Shown here piece after piece: positions 1 to 11,271 of a DNA stretch of 63,588 nucleotides (position 1 is the stretch's first letter; each line of letters starts with the position of its first letter). The notes under the pieces are model-generated. The model had not been told where the DNA came from. It did no database searches and saw only the letters and a program-made list of their open reading frames with translations. A program made the translations under genes and the position numbers. This DNA comes from Chara braunii. Its lineage: Eukaryota > Streptophyta > Charophyceae > Charales > Characeae. The DNA is taken from positions 462,767 to 526,354 of the forward strand of contig BFEA01000184.1 in the NCBI GenBank assembly GCA_003427395.1, given 5' to 3'.

Positions 1-212
1 CACACCCACACGCACGCACGAACGACCACAAACACACCCACACGCACGCACGAGCGCGCACACACACACGCACGCTAGCACGCGCACACATACACGCACG
101 CTAGAACGCACGCACGAACACGCTCGCACACGCACGCACGAACGCGCACACACGTGCTCACACACACGCACGCACGAACGCACACAACCGCACCCACGCA
201 CGCATGCACCAA
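1..212. repeat. CA/CACG-rich microsatellite
   Basis: Imperfect runs built from CACA, CACG, ACGC and AACG steps. Low complexity and no coding signal. The window begins inside it, so its true length is unknown. Confidence 0.95.
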
Positions 213-557
213 CGCGAGTCTACGCACAGATGGCGGTAGGACCTATCGGCACCAAGAGGCCTATTCTACGTCCTTCGGGGCCGTTGGCCTACTGTAGCAG
301 TACCGGGCCGACGGCCTGGATTGCTTGGCGGTTATCAGGTCGATGGTCCGCTGCGCGAAACCGACGTGCGGGGGGGATCGACGGGCGGGCCGCACGCGGA
401 TCGTTAACAGCGGACGTGCTAACGTGGTGAGGGAGACCACCTGGGCGGGTGCAGGATGACCGTAGATGGACAGGAATATCTTGCAAGGGCAGCCGCCCGA
501 TAGCCGGCGGTCGTCATTTTTGCCCTGCCTCTTTTTTTTTTCGCTGTGTCGTTTCTT

Positions 558-600
<43 letters not shown>

Positions 601-616
601 TTTAGTCGTCAGCCGG
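213..616. other. unassigned, with a 41-nt poly-T
   Basis: No gene recognised. The short ORFs here have no recognisable motif. An uninterrupted poly-T lies at 559-599. It could be the tail of a minus-strand retroposon, but no 3' end of a known element is visible beside it. Confidence 0.6.
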
Positions 617-714
617 CTTAGCTTATCCTGTCGTCTGAGAGAAAACCATCCTATACTAGCATTTCCTTCTCCTTCTCGTTTAGCGCAGTCTCCTTCACTA
701 CTAAGCTGTGGTCC
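617..714 (+). repeat. dispersed repeat, copy 1
   Basis: About 100 bp closely similar to 10981-11080 in the same orientation, with shared blocks such as AGAGAAAACCATCCTATACT and CAGTCTCCTTCACTACTAA. Homology stops at both ends, so this is a fragment of an unidentified repeat. The two copies bracket the LINE pair. Confidence 0.85.
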
Positions 715-2061
715 GGAGGTATGGAGCGCCGCAGCTGGGTGGCTGCGCTAATTGTGCGCTAACTTGAGTCACTCCGAACCGGCGTTGGCGCGGGTCGACG
801 GTACCTTGGGTAGTCTCTTCGGTCGGACTCGCGCCCTACCTCGTCGCTCACCCCGCCACCGATGACGGGGAGTGATGGTCTCACTCTACTCACGCATCGT
901 GAGGACCGGCTATGTCGGTTCTGAGCCTTTCGAGGTGGCCCATATTCCCGTTAGTGGTACTAAGTGGGAGTTCAACCTAAGCGGTATGGTGCTATGGACG
1001 TGAAGATGGCCTCAATCTGGGAACTAAAATTGGAATTTAAGTTGTTGTCGTCACCCCTTCTTAGGGTTTCCTATCGGCACTAAAGTGAAGGGAGAAGTGT
1101 TGGATCTTGGGGGGGATACCGACCCGTGTGGATTTAAGTGAGCTCTAAGGGTCGAAGAGCGACAAGGCAGGAAAGAATAAGAGCAGCTTACGGAGGTCGG
1201 GAATGTCGACAAATTAGAAGGAAAGGAGAAGGTGAAGGATTAGTTGATTCCTAACGTCGACAAGGAGGGGTAGGTAGACGGGTTTGGCCTGTCGGAATGA
1301 GTTAGGAGTAAAGGGATTCGAAGGTAACCTGAGTTTACTCGGCTAAGGTAAGGAAGAGCCCTCAGAGGTGTATCATGGATGCTGAATCCACAGGATCAGG
1401 GGAGAGTGGACGTGATATCTGGTAGAGCGAGCCGAAGTAAGCCTACTACGTTCGAAGGCTCTTTGTTCAAAGCAGCGCTCGTCCAACACAGGGAAGTGGC
1501 AAGTGAACCGAGGTTAGGGATTGACAGGTGAGTAAGTATAAGGAAAACGCTACCTAATCAAGCGTCATTTCAGCCTTGATGATGGGGTGGATCTGACCTC
1601 ACCCTAAGGTGTTAGATACACTAGAAGAGGGGGTTGGAAGGGATAAGGGTCCGGGGAGGCGGTAGAAGGGAGGAAAGTATTGAATAATGTTTTTGAAAGT
1701 TGAAGAGGTAAGGAAGGGTCTGGTATAGGAAGGAGGGCTAACGAGATTGTTGAGGAAGAGAACAATGTGTAGAGGAGCATGGTAAGGTCATTAGTGAGGA
1801 TAAAGCGAGGGCCTCCAACTATGCAGGACCAAAGCAGGGGATCCCTCAGCGTTGACTTCAGGGTTTGACGGGGCTTCTGTTGGGAGCCCTGAACTGGACA
1901 GGGGAGCGAAATGAATGGATTATCATGGTATCAAATGGTCGTAGTAGGGATATAGAGTCGAGGAATTGCCATTGGACTGAAGGAAAAGGAAAGGTTGACT
2001 AAGAGAGAAGAACTTTTACGAAAGGGCGGAAGGAAGACGGCAGACAGGGTACGGCAGAAGG
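715..2061. other. unassigned; possible LINE 5' region
   Basis: No ORF with a recognisable domain. The purine-rich plus strand is continuous in style with the LINE ORF1 that follows, so part of this may be LINE 5' UTR. No promoter motif or boundary can be fixed. Confidence 0.4.
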
Positions 2062-3846
2062 TTGCCAATGGAGATAGAAGGTGCAGGGGAGGGAGAGGGG
2101 GGTCGCAGGTTCCCCCCCCTTTGGCCACCAGAAGTTAATTTTTGGGCGATGGAAAACAGAACCAGAAGATCGATAGGTCAGTGTTATAATGAGGGAGTAG
2201 TCCAGATGATGGAGAACGTGGGAGAAGTGGTGGAGGATGAGAGAGGGAAAAGGTTTAGAGTTAACGAGTCGTTCGACTCAATTAAGGAAAGGTGGTTGAA
2301 GGAGAGAACAGTGATTGTTGGGTACAACATATAAACAAAAAATTGTTGAGATATAGAGACTTTTTCTATATTTCAGGATGAGGCAAGAGATTTGACGAGA
2401 AGTGTTAAAAGAGGATTTAGTGAGGGCCCATGAGGATGGGTGGATGGCGAGGCGACTGTTCGATCCGAATGTGAGAAGGGGCAGAATAAAATTCGAGAGT
2501 CCGAATGGAATCTCTTACGTGGCCAAGGCAACGAAAGTTTCGACATGGTTGATTCAGAAGTCAACGATTAAACTAAGTTTGAGAGGAAAGGACTATACGG
2601 TGTTGGTGAAACCTTGGATGACCAAAACTGAGCTGAAGGAATGGAAGTTGAAAGAAGCGGAAACAAATTTTTGGATTGTTGTTTTGCGGGTCCCAATAGA
2701 TGCTATGTGCTACCTGCCATCAGCCGCTGACAGCTTGTTTGGAGGGGTGAAGTTGATGCACCCACCAGAGGCAGACAAAATGAAACCAAAGCTAATGAAT
2801 ATAAAATTGGACATGATGGATCCACGGGCGCGGTTTTGAGTGGAGAATTCGTTAACGATAGAGTCGCTGAAAGGGGAGCTATGGACGGTGGAGATTGCCA
2901 CCCTTTACTCAGAGTGGTGTAAGAAATGCAGGTGATATTTTCATACGGAAGAGGACTGCCCAAGGCAAGGGGAAGCACGGGCCCGACGCTATTGGTCCAA
3001 TTCCAAGTTGCCAACGCAACGACCCCCAACACAGGAGCCATAACACCAGGGTCCCCCGCATTCGGCCTCAAACCCCACGCAGCAGCCTGCAAGCTAGCTT
3101 CAGAGGCAGCCTGATCACCCACCGACACAACTTCGAGCACACTCGAACTCCACTCCGCAAAGATCACAGAGTCAGCAGTGGGGAGCCCAGGAGGGGGGTG
3201 TTCAACGAGGGGCTCAAAGTACAGGAGGCCCTTTAGCAGATGTTCCGAATGCACAAGGTTTGGCGCCGATGGGTGAGGGTCTCAGTTACATGCACTTGGC
3301 TCCATCATACCCACCGCCATGCGGAAGCTCGCTAATGGGTCATTGGGATCCATGGACTCATCATACTATGTGGTTGAACAGGCCAAAGATGGCAATGGGC
3401 CCCCGTCAGGAGATATATCAACATCAAGCTATCGATGGAGGAGGCCCAGTTCAACAGCAGGGGAGGTGTGAGGTCCCAGGGTGCCAGGTGATCCATCAGC
3501 CGGTGCCGGTGATCCGATCGATGCCAACAATGGTACAGCAGGAACCGTACGTAGAATGGAGGAGCCCTGCTCTGCGGCGCATTGTCGAGGGAGGCAATGG
3601 AAGCACCCCGGTCGGTCAAGGCTTCAAGGATCAGGAGCGCAAGGCCAAGGAGCAGGACAGGGGGGTGATTCAGCGACGGCCCGGGGAGGAACTCATCGGG
3701 GGTCTCGAGGAAATCGACAGGTAGAACTAAGAACCAATGGGTCGGAATTGTCCGCTTCGTCAAGGTCAAGAGTGGTGATGGGAAGTGACTTCTACGGAGA
3801 TGAGAGGGAGTTGAGGGACTCTGGGTTCCTTCGGGCAAAAGGGTGA
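2062..3846 (+). pseudogene. LINE ORF1 (nucleic-acid-binding protein), broken
   Basis: ORF1 proteins of this class bind element RNA. The longest open piece (2402-2839, 145 codons) resembles the DUF4283-type region of plant LINE ORF1s in layout, a weak resemblance. The same frame continues past a TGA at 2837-2839 into a zinc knuckle, CX2CX4HX4C, at 2918-2959; a further TGA sits inside the knuckle at 2933-2935, probably from TGG. A proline/glutamine-rich low-complexity part follows. No unique start can be chosen. Function inferred from knuckle and position before the endonuclease. Confidence 0.7.
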
Positions 3847-3906
3847 GAGTCTTCGACGGGCAGTTCAGGGGATCCGACAAGGGGGAGAGATTTCGGCTCA
3901 GACACT

Positions 3907-4287
3907 TTGAGTAAGAGAGGATACAGAGCAGAACAACCAGACTCCCGTCTGATAGAAAGGAGAATGGTTCCGCTTGTCTGTGCAAAACTAGGTAGCTTGA
4001 CCTTGTTTTTGGGATTGGTCCAATCGGATGGTAGACCATATCTCCCCTCAGTTTTCGCAGAGAAAATACCGTTACCAGGAGAGATTCTGACAAGAACAAA
4101 ATTTTTATATGATGATGCATTCCCAATTAGAATCATTCCACGCTCGGTGATGGTGAGCTGCCTAGTGCCCCTAGAGGATAATTTTTTGAAATTTTATTTT
4201 CCCTTATTGGATGCCCGCCTAGACCCCCCCACAGCGGAAGCTCTGACGCAGGCTAGGGTGAAATGGTTCCACTTGGACGCGGTATGA
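3907..4287 (+). pseudogene. unrecognised open segment between LINE ORF1 and ORF2
   Basis: An open stretch of 126 codons that I do not recognise. It contains hydrophobic runs and the motif LVCAKLGSLTLFLGLVQSDG. It may be the carboxy part of ORF1 in another frame or a lineage-specific spacer. It ends about 290 bp before the start of ORF2. Confidence 0.35.
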
Positions 4288-5565
4288 GAGGCCAACAACC
4301 ATGAACTGGAGTCCATTGCTCTGACACAGGAGGTGTCAACCTTGTTCTTGCTGAAAGCCAATGAGAAGCTCCCGGAGAGCCTCAATTTGCGCTCCAAATT
4401 CATGCAGTCCTCCCTGTCAGAGAGCTGGAGGTCCTCCTCACAAGCGAGCCAATCAAGAAGCGGTTCGAGACAAAGTCCAATAATGCACCAATCTCCAGTA
4501 CATCAGGAACCAAGGTGGGGAGATGAACAGGAAGATTCCCGCATCCAAAATCAAGCGGAGGAAGCAAATGTAGATGGTTAAATTGAAGGTGGCAACATGG
4601 AATGTACGGGGCTTATGAGATACCACAGGGAGGGAGAAGAGGAAATTGGTGAAATCATGGAATCCGATGTTCTCACAAAAAGTTGATATCCTCTGTCTGC
4701 AGGAAACGAAGCTAGGAGAAAACAAATTTGATTCAATACAGAAATGGTGGGACGGCCCACAATACTGGTCACCAGCGCAGGGTACGAGGGGAGGGGCAGC
4801 TATACTCTTCAACCGTAACTTACAAGGAGCTATTGTGGATGCGGAGACGGACCTATGGGGAAAGTGGATTTGGGTAAGACTTCAGGTGGGGCAGAAGGAA
4901 TAGGTAATAACAACTGTGTACGCACCCTCATTACCAACAGCGAGAGCAAAATTCTTCACAAGTTTACAGAGGATAGTCCCGCAAACAGATAACTTGGTCA
5001 TCTTGGGGGACTGGAATCTTTCCTTGGACGATGCTCTACAAAGGGATTCCCATTCAGCAGGGAGGAAGGACACGACAACCCTACTGGATCTGATCCATGA
5101 AAGAGATCTGTCAGACCCCTACAGCTGGTTATACCCGGAAGACCCAGGTTACACCTGGTTCTCGAGTAGTCGAAAGGATGGACACAGGCAGTCACACACG
5201 TTCGACATATGTCATGCTCTCGGATCACAAACCGATAGACGCAGACATAGTGCTGACAGGAACAGTGGAGAGAGGAAAGGGCTATTTTAAGTTAAAAAGT
5301 CAGAACTTGGAGGATCCGGGGGTGAGAAGGTGGGTGCACTCCCATATGGAGGAGTGGCAACAGGCCAAACCAGCCTTCTCTTCTACAACAAAGTGGTTAG
5401 ATGGTGGCCTGGCGATAATCTATGGAATGCTCAATGTGGGATCTAGAATTCTGGCACGAGAAAGGAACAAAGAAGAGGACCAGTGCAGAAGACGGGTGAA
5501 AGAGGCCGAAAGGAGAATGAAACTTCATCCGATCTCGGAACTGGTCTGGGCCAAAGAGAGAGAGA

Positions 5566-5992
5566 GCAGATTGGCAGAGTGGGACAAATTGCAGATAGAA
5601 AAGTAATGTAGATGGGAAGAAGTGTTGAAGGTCAAAGGAATATTGTCTCAAGATAGAATGACGAAGGACACTTTCCGCAAATTACTGCCAAGTTCCTCCT
5701 TCCAACATGTGGTACAATTGAACCACCCGTTTGATCAAGTGGCACAGCAGGCGACCTCCAATGAGGTGATGCTAGAGTATGCAAGATTGTACTACTCTGA
5801 CATCCTTACAACAAGAAGGACTCAAGATACATCAGATACAGATCTGTCACAGGAATTGAATATGTGGGAAGACACCGCAATCCAATTGGAGGTAACAGAC
5901 AAACTGCTACTTGACAGGTCAATAACAGAAGAGGAACTGAAATAAACATTGAAAGTTATGGCAGCGGGGAAGTGTCCAGGCAGAGATGGACC
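5566..5992 (+). repeat. tandem duplication in LINE ORF2, unit 1
   Basis: A 427-bp block covering the endonuclease-RT linker. It runs into the GKCPGRDG start of the RT and is repeated immediately downstream with an offset of 428 bp. Confidence 0.95.
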
Positions 5993-5993
5993 A

Positions 5994-6410
5994 GCAGATT
6001 GGCAGAGTGGGACAAATTGCAGATAGAAAAGTAATGTAGATGGGAAGAAGTGTTGAAGGTCAAAGGAATATTGTCTCAAGATAGAATGACGAAGCACACT
6101 TTCCGCAGATTACTGCCAAGTTCCTCCTTCAAACATGTGGTACAATTGAACCACCCGTTTGATCAAGCGGCACAGCAGGCAACCTCCAATGAGGTGATGC
6201 TGGAGTATGCAAGATTGTACTACTCTGACATCCTCACAGCAAGGAGGACTCAAGATACATCAGATACAGATCTGTCATAGAAATTGAAGACACCGCAATC
6301 CAATTGGAGGTAACAGACAGACTGCTACTTGACAGGTCAATAACAGAAGAGGAACTGAAATAAACATTGAAAGTTGTGGCAGCGGGGAAGTGTCCAGGCA
6401 GAGATGGACC
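5994..6410 (+). repeat. tandem duplication in LINE ORF2, unit 2
   Basis: Second copy of the 5566-5992 block, with scattered substitutions and a deletion of about 10 nt near 6285. It splits the linker between endonuclease and RT, so the duplication probably arose in this copy after insertion. Confidence 0.95.
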
Positions 6411-9400
6411 GACAGTGGAATTCTATCGAACTTGTTGGGACGCTTTAGGCCCCCCTTTGGTAGAGGTGTTCAATGAGGTGTTGCAAGGAGGTAAGTTGGG
6501 AGGATCTGTGACGCATGGAGTCATTTCAGTCATGTTCAAAAAAGGTGACAAGGCAAATATCGGGAATTACCACCCCATTTCAAATCTCAATGTGAGCTAT
6601 AAGATCTTGGCCAAGACATTGGCTCTGCAGTTGGGGAAGGTTCTCCCGAAGATGGTGGAGAAAGACCAAGGTGCGTTCGTCCAAGACCGGTCGATCTTCA
6701 TTAACATTCTGACGGCAATCGAAAGCATAGAGGTCATTCAGGCAGAAGAGTTGGACTTTGCGGTGTTGCTACTCGATATGGAGAAAGCATATGACAGAGT
6801 CGGCTGGTCGTTCGTGTTAACGACATAGAGGAAACTGGGCTTCGGTCAGGGATTCTGTAAATGGGTCATTGCCTTGTATATGTGGGCTTCGTCAACAGTT
6901 CAGGTCAACGGTCATCTCTCGAACACGTTCCAGTTATCAAGATCTCAGCCCCCTTGCTGTTTGTGCTTCAACTCGGGGTACCGCTGATCCGGTTGCGACA
7001 CCATCCACGAATTAGAGGTCTACCGCTGACAGAGGGTAAAAAGTGCAGAACTAAGGCGCTAGCAGATGACCTGTTCCTGATTTCAGCTAACACAGCGGAG
7101 TCATTGGAGGCAGAAAAGGAAGTGCTGCTAGAATACTCGTCGTTTCGGAGGCTTCAGTAACGTGGAATAAGTCCACTTATTTGTTGCCCGAGGGTCACAG
7201 GCTACAAGTGGAGTGGGGATGCAGCGGGTGGACCCGAAGACCAGAGAGCGCTTCCTTGGGGTGATGGTGAATACTCATCTGATCAGTATTACACAGGGGT
7301 CTATTATCCAACAGAGAGTGGCGGCCAGATTGAAGATCTGGGGAGTCGCCTGACACCTGTCTCTGTATGGAAGAGCGTTGGCTATCAATGTTGCTTTGTT
7401 CTCCCTCATCTGGTTTGTGGGCTAAGTGAGGGAACTGGCGTGTGCTGTAGTACGAGAGATCCGGAGGCTTGCAACAAAGTTTCTCTGGAAGCCCAGAGGA
7501 CCGCGGAGGAAGGGTTCATGGTGAAGGTGGCTTGGGACTTGGTTACATACCCCAAGGAGCTAGGAGGACTAAGACTTACGGACCCATAGCGGAAGAACCA
7601 AACGCAGTTAAGGAAATGGTTGGCGAAAGTGACAATGGCGGAAATAAAGGATGATTGGATCCTGTTGGTGGAGAGGATTTTAATGGGGGAGTGACAGTTG
7701 TGCATGGAGAACAGAAGACGTATAGCTATGTTTTTTTGTGCGGTCTGTCATAAAAAACAAGCTACACTCTGAGTTATGGGACGCAGTACGGAGAGTTTGG
7801 ATGCAACACCCACTGGAGACACAAACACCTCCCAAGACAAAGGAAGAGGTCCTCCGTCAAGGTCTGTTTGAGAACCAGTTTATCTGTGATGAGGAGGGGT
7901 TTCCCCTGGGGGCGGATTCGGCCCCGGGTTCGTTTGGTATGGCGTGGATAAAAAGAGGGGTGACTCGGGTGGCAGACTTATGGTCTGATGTGTTGGGTAG
8001 CTGGAAACCCTTTTCGAAACTTACATCCCGCCCTTCAAGGCCTATGGCACTCTGAAGACCACTGGCGGAAGGTACTTCAAGCAATCCCAGAGGCCTGGAA
8101 GTTGTTGCTAGGACCAGAGGGGATGGATCCAGCAGGCACATGGTATGTAACCCCAGAGCTTGAGGGTAAGAAGGAACTATGGGAACTACAAGGCCTGACA
8201 AACAGTGCTTTCGGGGAGCTGCGGAGGTGGGCAGTACCGGAGCAGTCAGCAGAGCTGATACCTGCAGAGGACAAAATAATTCGACAGTGGAACAACCCAC
8301 CACAGGCAAGAGCGGTCCACAAGTTAGATCGGAGAGGGAGAATAATATCTTCTATGTGGATAGGTAAAGCACCACTTCGGGAACTAACAATTGACCCAGT
8401 AGCTTGGAGCTGGGCGGAAAGGACATATGGGACCCGGGAGACAGAGACAGGATCTGACTCTAACCAAATTTTCAGTGGGGGAATCTTACAGGATGGGAGA
8501 AAGGAAAAAGAAATCCCCGCCGGAGGTAGCAATATCTAGGTGGAGTGCAGTTCTGTTAGATGATCTACAGGGAAGGGAGACAAATTTCCTGAAGCTATGA
8601 AAGGTTCTGCTCAATCTGCCAGACCTGAAGCAAGCCAATTTGCTATGGATGCTATCTCTTTTGGTGACCCCATCTGCGGTGTGGTTGTGCAGCAGAGGTC
8701 TGGAGGCATCCATGCAATGCTCACGGTGCACCTAGCCGTTTGAGTCCACCAAGCACCTCTAGTGGGACTGCCCGACTTCCAAAAGAGTGTGGAGATGGTG
8801 GGGGGAGCATTGGAGGAGGTTGGGGGGAGAGGGTATTGAATAGAATGAGAGATGGGTGCTACTGGGCTTTGTGGGGGAGGAGCAGTCTGGCTGCAAGGGC
8901 TGGGCATATGTGGCCCATGTGGCTAGAGCAGTAATCTGCTCAGTCATATGGGTGGACAAAAATCGATCGCGATTTGAGAGACGACCATTCTCGGATGTGG
9001 AGATTAAAGCAAGTATCAAAATAGGCCTGAGGAGAGCAATTCAGGTGGACTGGCGCAGGAAGGCGAAGTGTGGAAAGAGCCTAAGGACCAGACTCTGATG
9101 GTTTCTGAGATCATGGGCAAAAGGGAACCAGCTAGTGGGCGTTCATTCGTCAAAGGGGCTGGTAATCTCCAAGTGGTTGAACTCTGACTAGAGGTAGTAG
9201 GGTGACGGGTAAGTAGAGTAAAGTAGTGAGATAGGAGGTTAGGGGACCTGGGCAACTCGGTCTGTAGGGAGGAGGCTAGAGAGTGGCCATGTCTTAACCA
9301 GATCACTCGGTTTATAGGGTCGCAGTGGGCCAAGTAGGAGAGTGATGGGAAATAAGGAACTTAGGTTCCACCTAGGCTGAAGTAAGTCAGGTCGTCGTTT

Positions 9401-9665
9401 TAGACGGACTGGATCCCTGGATAAGGAGTTAGAGAGATAGGCATGAGAGACCAAAGAACAGTTTTTAAAAGCAGTTTGGGATAATTGGAGTCGGGTAGAT
9501 GGAAAGATTATCTGTTTTGATTTGCAAGAAGATACGGAAGATGGACCCCAGTTCAGCTGGGACCGTAAGCTAAATTGGCTGAGGCTGCCAGGATAACTCC
9601 GGGTTGAATTGTGAGGTCACCGGCCTCCCCTGTGATGTTTTAAGGAAATGATTGAATGGTTAGGG

Positions 9666-9686
9666 AAAAAAAAAAAAAAAAAAAAA
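9666..9686 (+). other. LINE poly-A tail
   Basis: Twenty-one consecutive A at the end of the 3' UTR, marking the 3' terminus of the plus-strand LINE. Confidence 0.85.
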
Positions 9687-10975
9687 CTAAATTGTGGTTC
9701 TCTATCTTCTACTTAAATCATCCACAGACCTATTTCGGCCTGAACCGGGCCCAATCCAACCAGGTCGAGCTACCAGCTCCTGGAGCACCTGGTCACTCTG
9801 CCACCCATCCTCCCCTTATTGCCTTCTGCGGCATTGGATTGCCATTTGAGCAACCGAGTGCCCTGGTTGGGTTCAAGTGGCCTAAACTCTACTATGGGCT
9901 CCCCTACCTACTTCAGTTTCCTGCTTTCATTATTCGCCGCGAGATTACCAGGCCCTTCTCCTTGTGTACGACTGCTAACTGGTGGTTTTTTGCCCACGTT
10001 CGCAGAAACCAGTACAATTGTTCGTCCCTGTTTTTCCCATGCCTGGTTTTTCGTCTCCAGTCTACTCGAATGACTTGCTTTAGTCCCTTCCTGATATTGT
10101 GCTTAGGGCCTCGTTCGGTACCACTTGAACTCAAGGGTTGAAGGAAAATTCTTCGCTCGACCCCACCCTAACCTGGTCGCGGAGTTATTTCTACTCTCCG
10201 CCTCTCTGGTGCAAGCCCTCGAAACTCAAGTGTGGCCGGGGCAAAATTGCACTTGAACTCGAGGCACCTCTCTGGGGAGCCTTGACTTGAAGTACCAGCG
10301 GATACCGCCAGCACTCCAAGTGCGGCGTTTTTTTTGTTTTTCGTTTCTTCCAGCAGGCGATTCTGGTCCAGGATTGGTTAAGAACCGTGAAGTTCGCTTT
10401 TAAGTGTGGCCGTTTCAAATATTTTATGAAGTGCACATGAAACGAAGATTGCAGTAAGTATTTTTTAATCACGATTTTCGGATTAGGGCGCACTTGAGAC
10501 TCTAAGGTTCTCTAGTGGTGTCGAACGAGACCCTTAATCTCTTTGTCTGACAACGGTCTGTTGTGGAACCTGACTCTATTGCGGTTTATCCAGATGATAT
10601 TACAGATGAGTCATCTCACTGCGTGTGCTAGATAGCCCCACCCCTTCTTTCCCTGATCTTTGTCCGGTAGAAACCCTAACAGAACCTAGAGTTCGTTCCA
10701 GTCCACTCATTTTCCGCCCATCTGCCCCCACTGATATTCCCACCATTTCCATACGCACTTTGAGGTCGAGCATTCCCACCACAGGTGTCGTGTCAACTCG
10801 TATGGCTAGTTGCACCTGACACAACGCAGGTTCACCTTCATCCCTCTACTGAGTAACCACACTGCAAAGGGGGTAACCATTAGTGACAATTGCCACAATA
10901 CGCTTACTTGTTTGTCATTGGGTAACGTCTTCAGGATTCCTCACACTTTCTCAAAGCCTTTGTCTGCAGCATCAA
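9687..10975 (-). mobile_element. second LINE, inverted, 5'-truncated
   Basis: Minus-strand fragment homologous to the 3' part of the plus-strand LINE. At 9913-10134 it encodes VDWRRKTRHGKNR and WFLRTWAKNHQLAVVHKEKG, matching the tail of ORF2 at about 9047-9165. At 10540-10972 it matches 8575-8970, including the zf-RVT region. The two parts are separated by a MITE at 10106-10533. The 5' end is lost at about 10975. No own poly-A (poly-T on plus) remains at the 9687 side, where it meets the tail of the first LINE. Confidence 0.85.
10106..10533. mobile_element. PIF/Harbinger-type MITE (Tourist-like), 428 bp
   Basis: Terminal inverted repeats: left end begins GGGCCTCGTTCGGTACCACT, right end read inward begins GGGTCTCGTTCGACACCACT. 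It is flanked by TTA at 10103-10105 and 10534-10536, the 3-bp target duplication typical of PIF/Harbinger elements. There is no coding capacity. The unoccupied site can be read in the homologous LINE at about 8992-9000, where GAGATTAA continues directly. Confidence 0.92.
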
Positions 10976-10980
10976 TCGAT

Positions 10981-11080
10981 TTAGCTTATCCTGTCATGTA
11001 AGAGAAAACCATCCTATACTAGTAACATTTCTTTGTCCTTCTCGTTTAACACAGTCTCCTTCACTACTAAACTGTGGTCC
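10981..11080 (+). repeat. dispersed repeat, copy 2
   Basis: Counterpart of 617-714 in the same orientation, directly abutting the truncated end of the inverted LINE. Confidence 0.85.
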
Positions 11081-11153
11081 TCTACTCTTCGACCGATCTA
11101 ATATTTACCCTCTTAGGCTTGCTCTTATCTAATTTATCTATTTGTTCCGTAAC

Positions 11154-11268
11154 TACTACCGTCTTCACCCGAATAGAACACCCGGTAATTATTGTCGCAT
11201 CTGGGCTGAAAGTTGTGCCAATTACAACTATAATGATCGGGTGTTCTATTCGGGTGAAGACGGTAGTA
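11154..11268. repeat. perfect inverted repeat, 31-bp arms, 53-bp loop
   Basis: Arms at 11154-11184 and 11238-11268 are perfectly complementary; the left arm begins TACTACCGTCTTCACCCGAA. It lies exactly where the minus-strand Ty3 reading frame stops being recognisable, so it is either a small foldback element or the scar of an inverted end-joining event. The loop encodes nothing recognisable. Confidence 0.95.
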
Positions 11269-11271
11269 TCT

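Larger units (their letters stand above)
4574..9186 (+). pseudogene. LINE ORF2: endonuclease, reverse transcriptase, zf-RVT; broken
   Basis: ORF2 nicks target DNA and reverse-transcribes the element. ATG at 4574 opens the endonuclease. All four signature blocks are visible: TWNVRG, LQETK, ILGDWN (about 5005-5020) and LSDHKPI (about 5217). A TGA at 4616, a TAG at 4901 and a frameshift near 5200 break this part. The RT starts near 6367 with AAGKCPGRDG, continues through LLLDMEKAYDRVGW (about 6770-6810) and has an ADD box, ALADDLFLIS, near 7060. A FLWKP...KVAWDLV...GGLRL block follows around 7480-7580. A zf-RVT-like segment lies near 8640-8790, and the tail at 9020-9180 is shared with the inverted LINE copy at 9913-10134. 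It also holds an internal tandem duplication. Confidence 0.88.
2062..9686 (+). mobile_element. LINE (non-LTR retrotransposon), decayed, near full length
   Basis: Two-ORF non-LTR retrotransposon on the plus strand. In order it shows ORF1 with a CCHC knuckle, ORF2 with an apurinic-type endonuclease, a reverse transcriptase, a zinc-finger tail and a 21-A tract at 9666-9686. The 3' UTR runs about 480 bp from 9187. Multiple stops and frameshifts make it non-autonomous. No target-site duplication was found; the 5' boundary is uncertain because sequence upstream of ORF1 cannot be assigned. The gene order and zf-RVT-like tail fit the L1-type plant LINE group. Confidence 0.88.
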
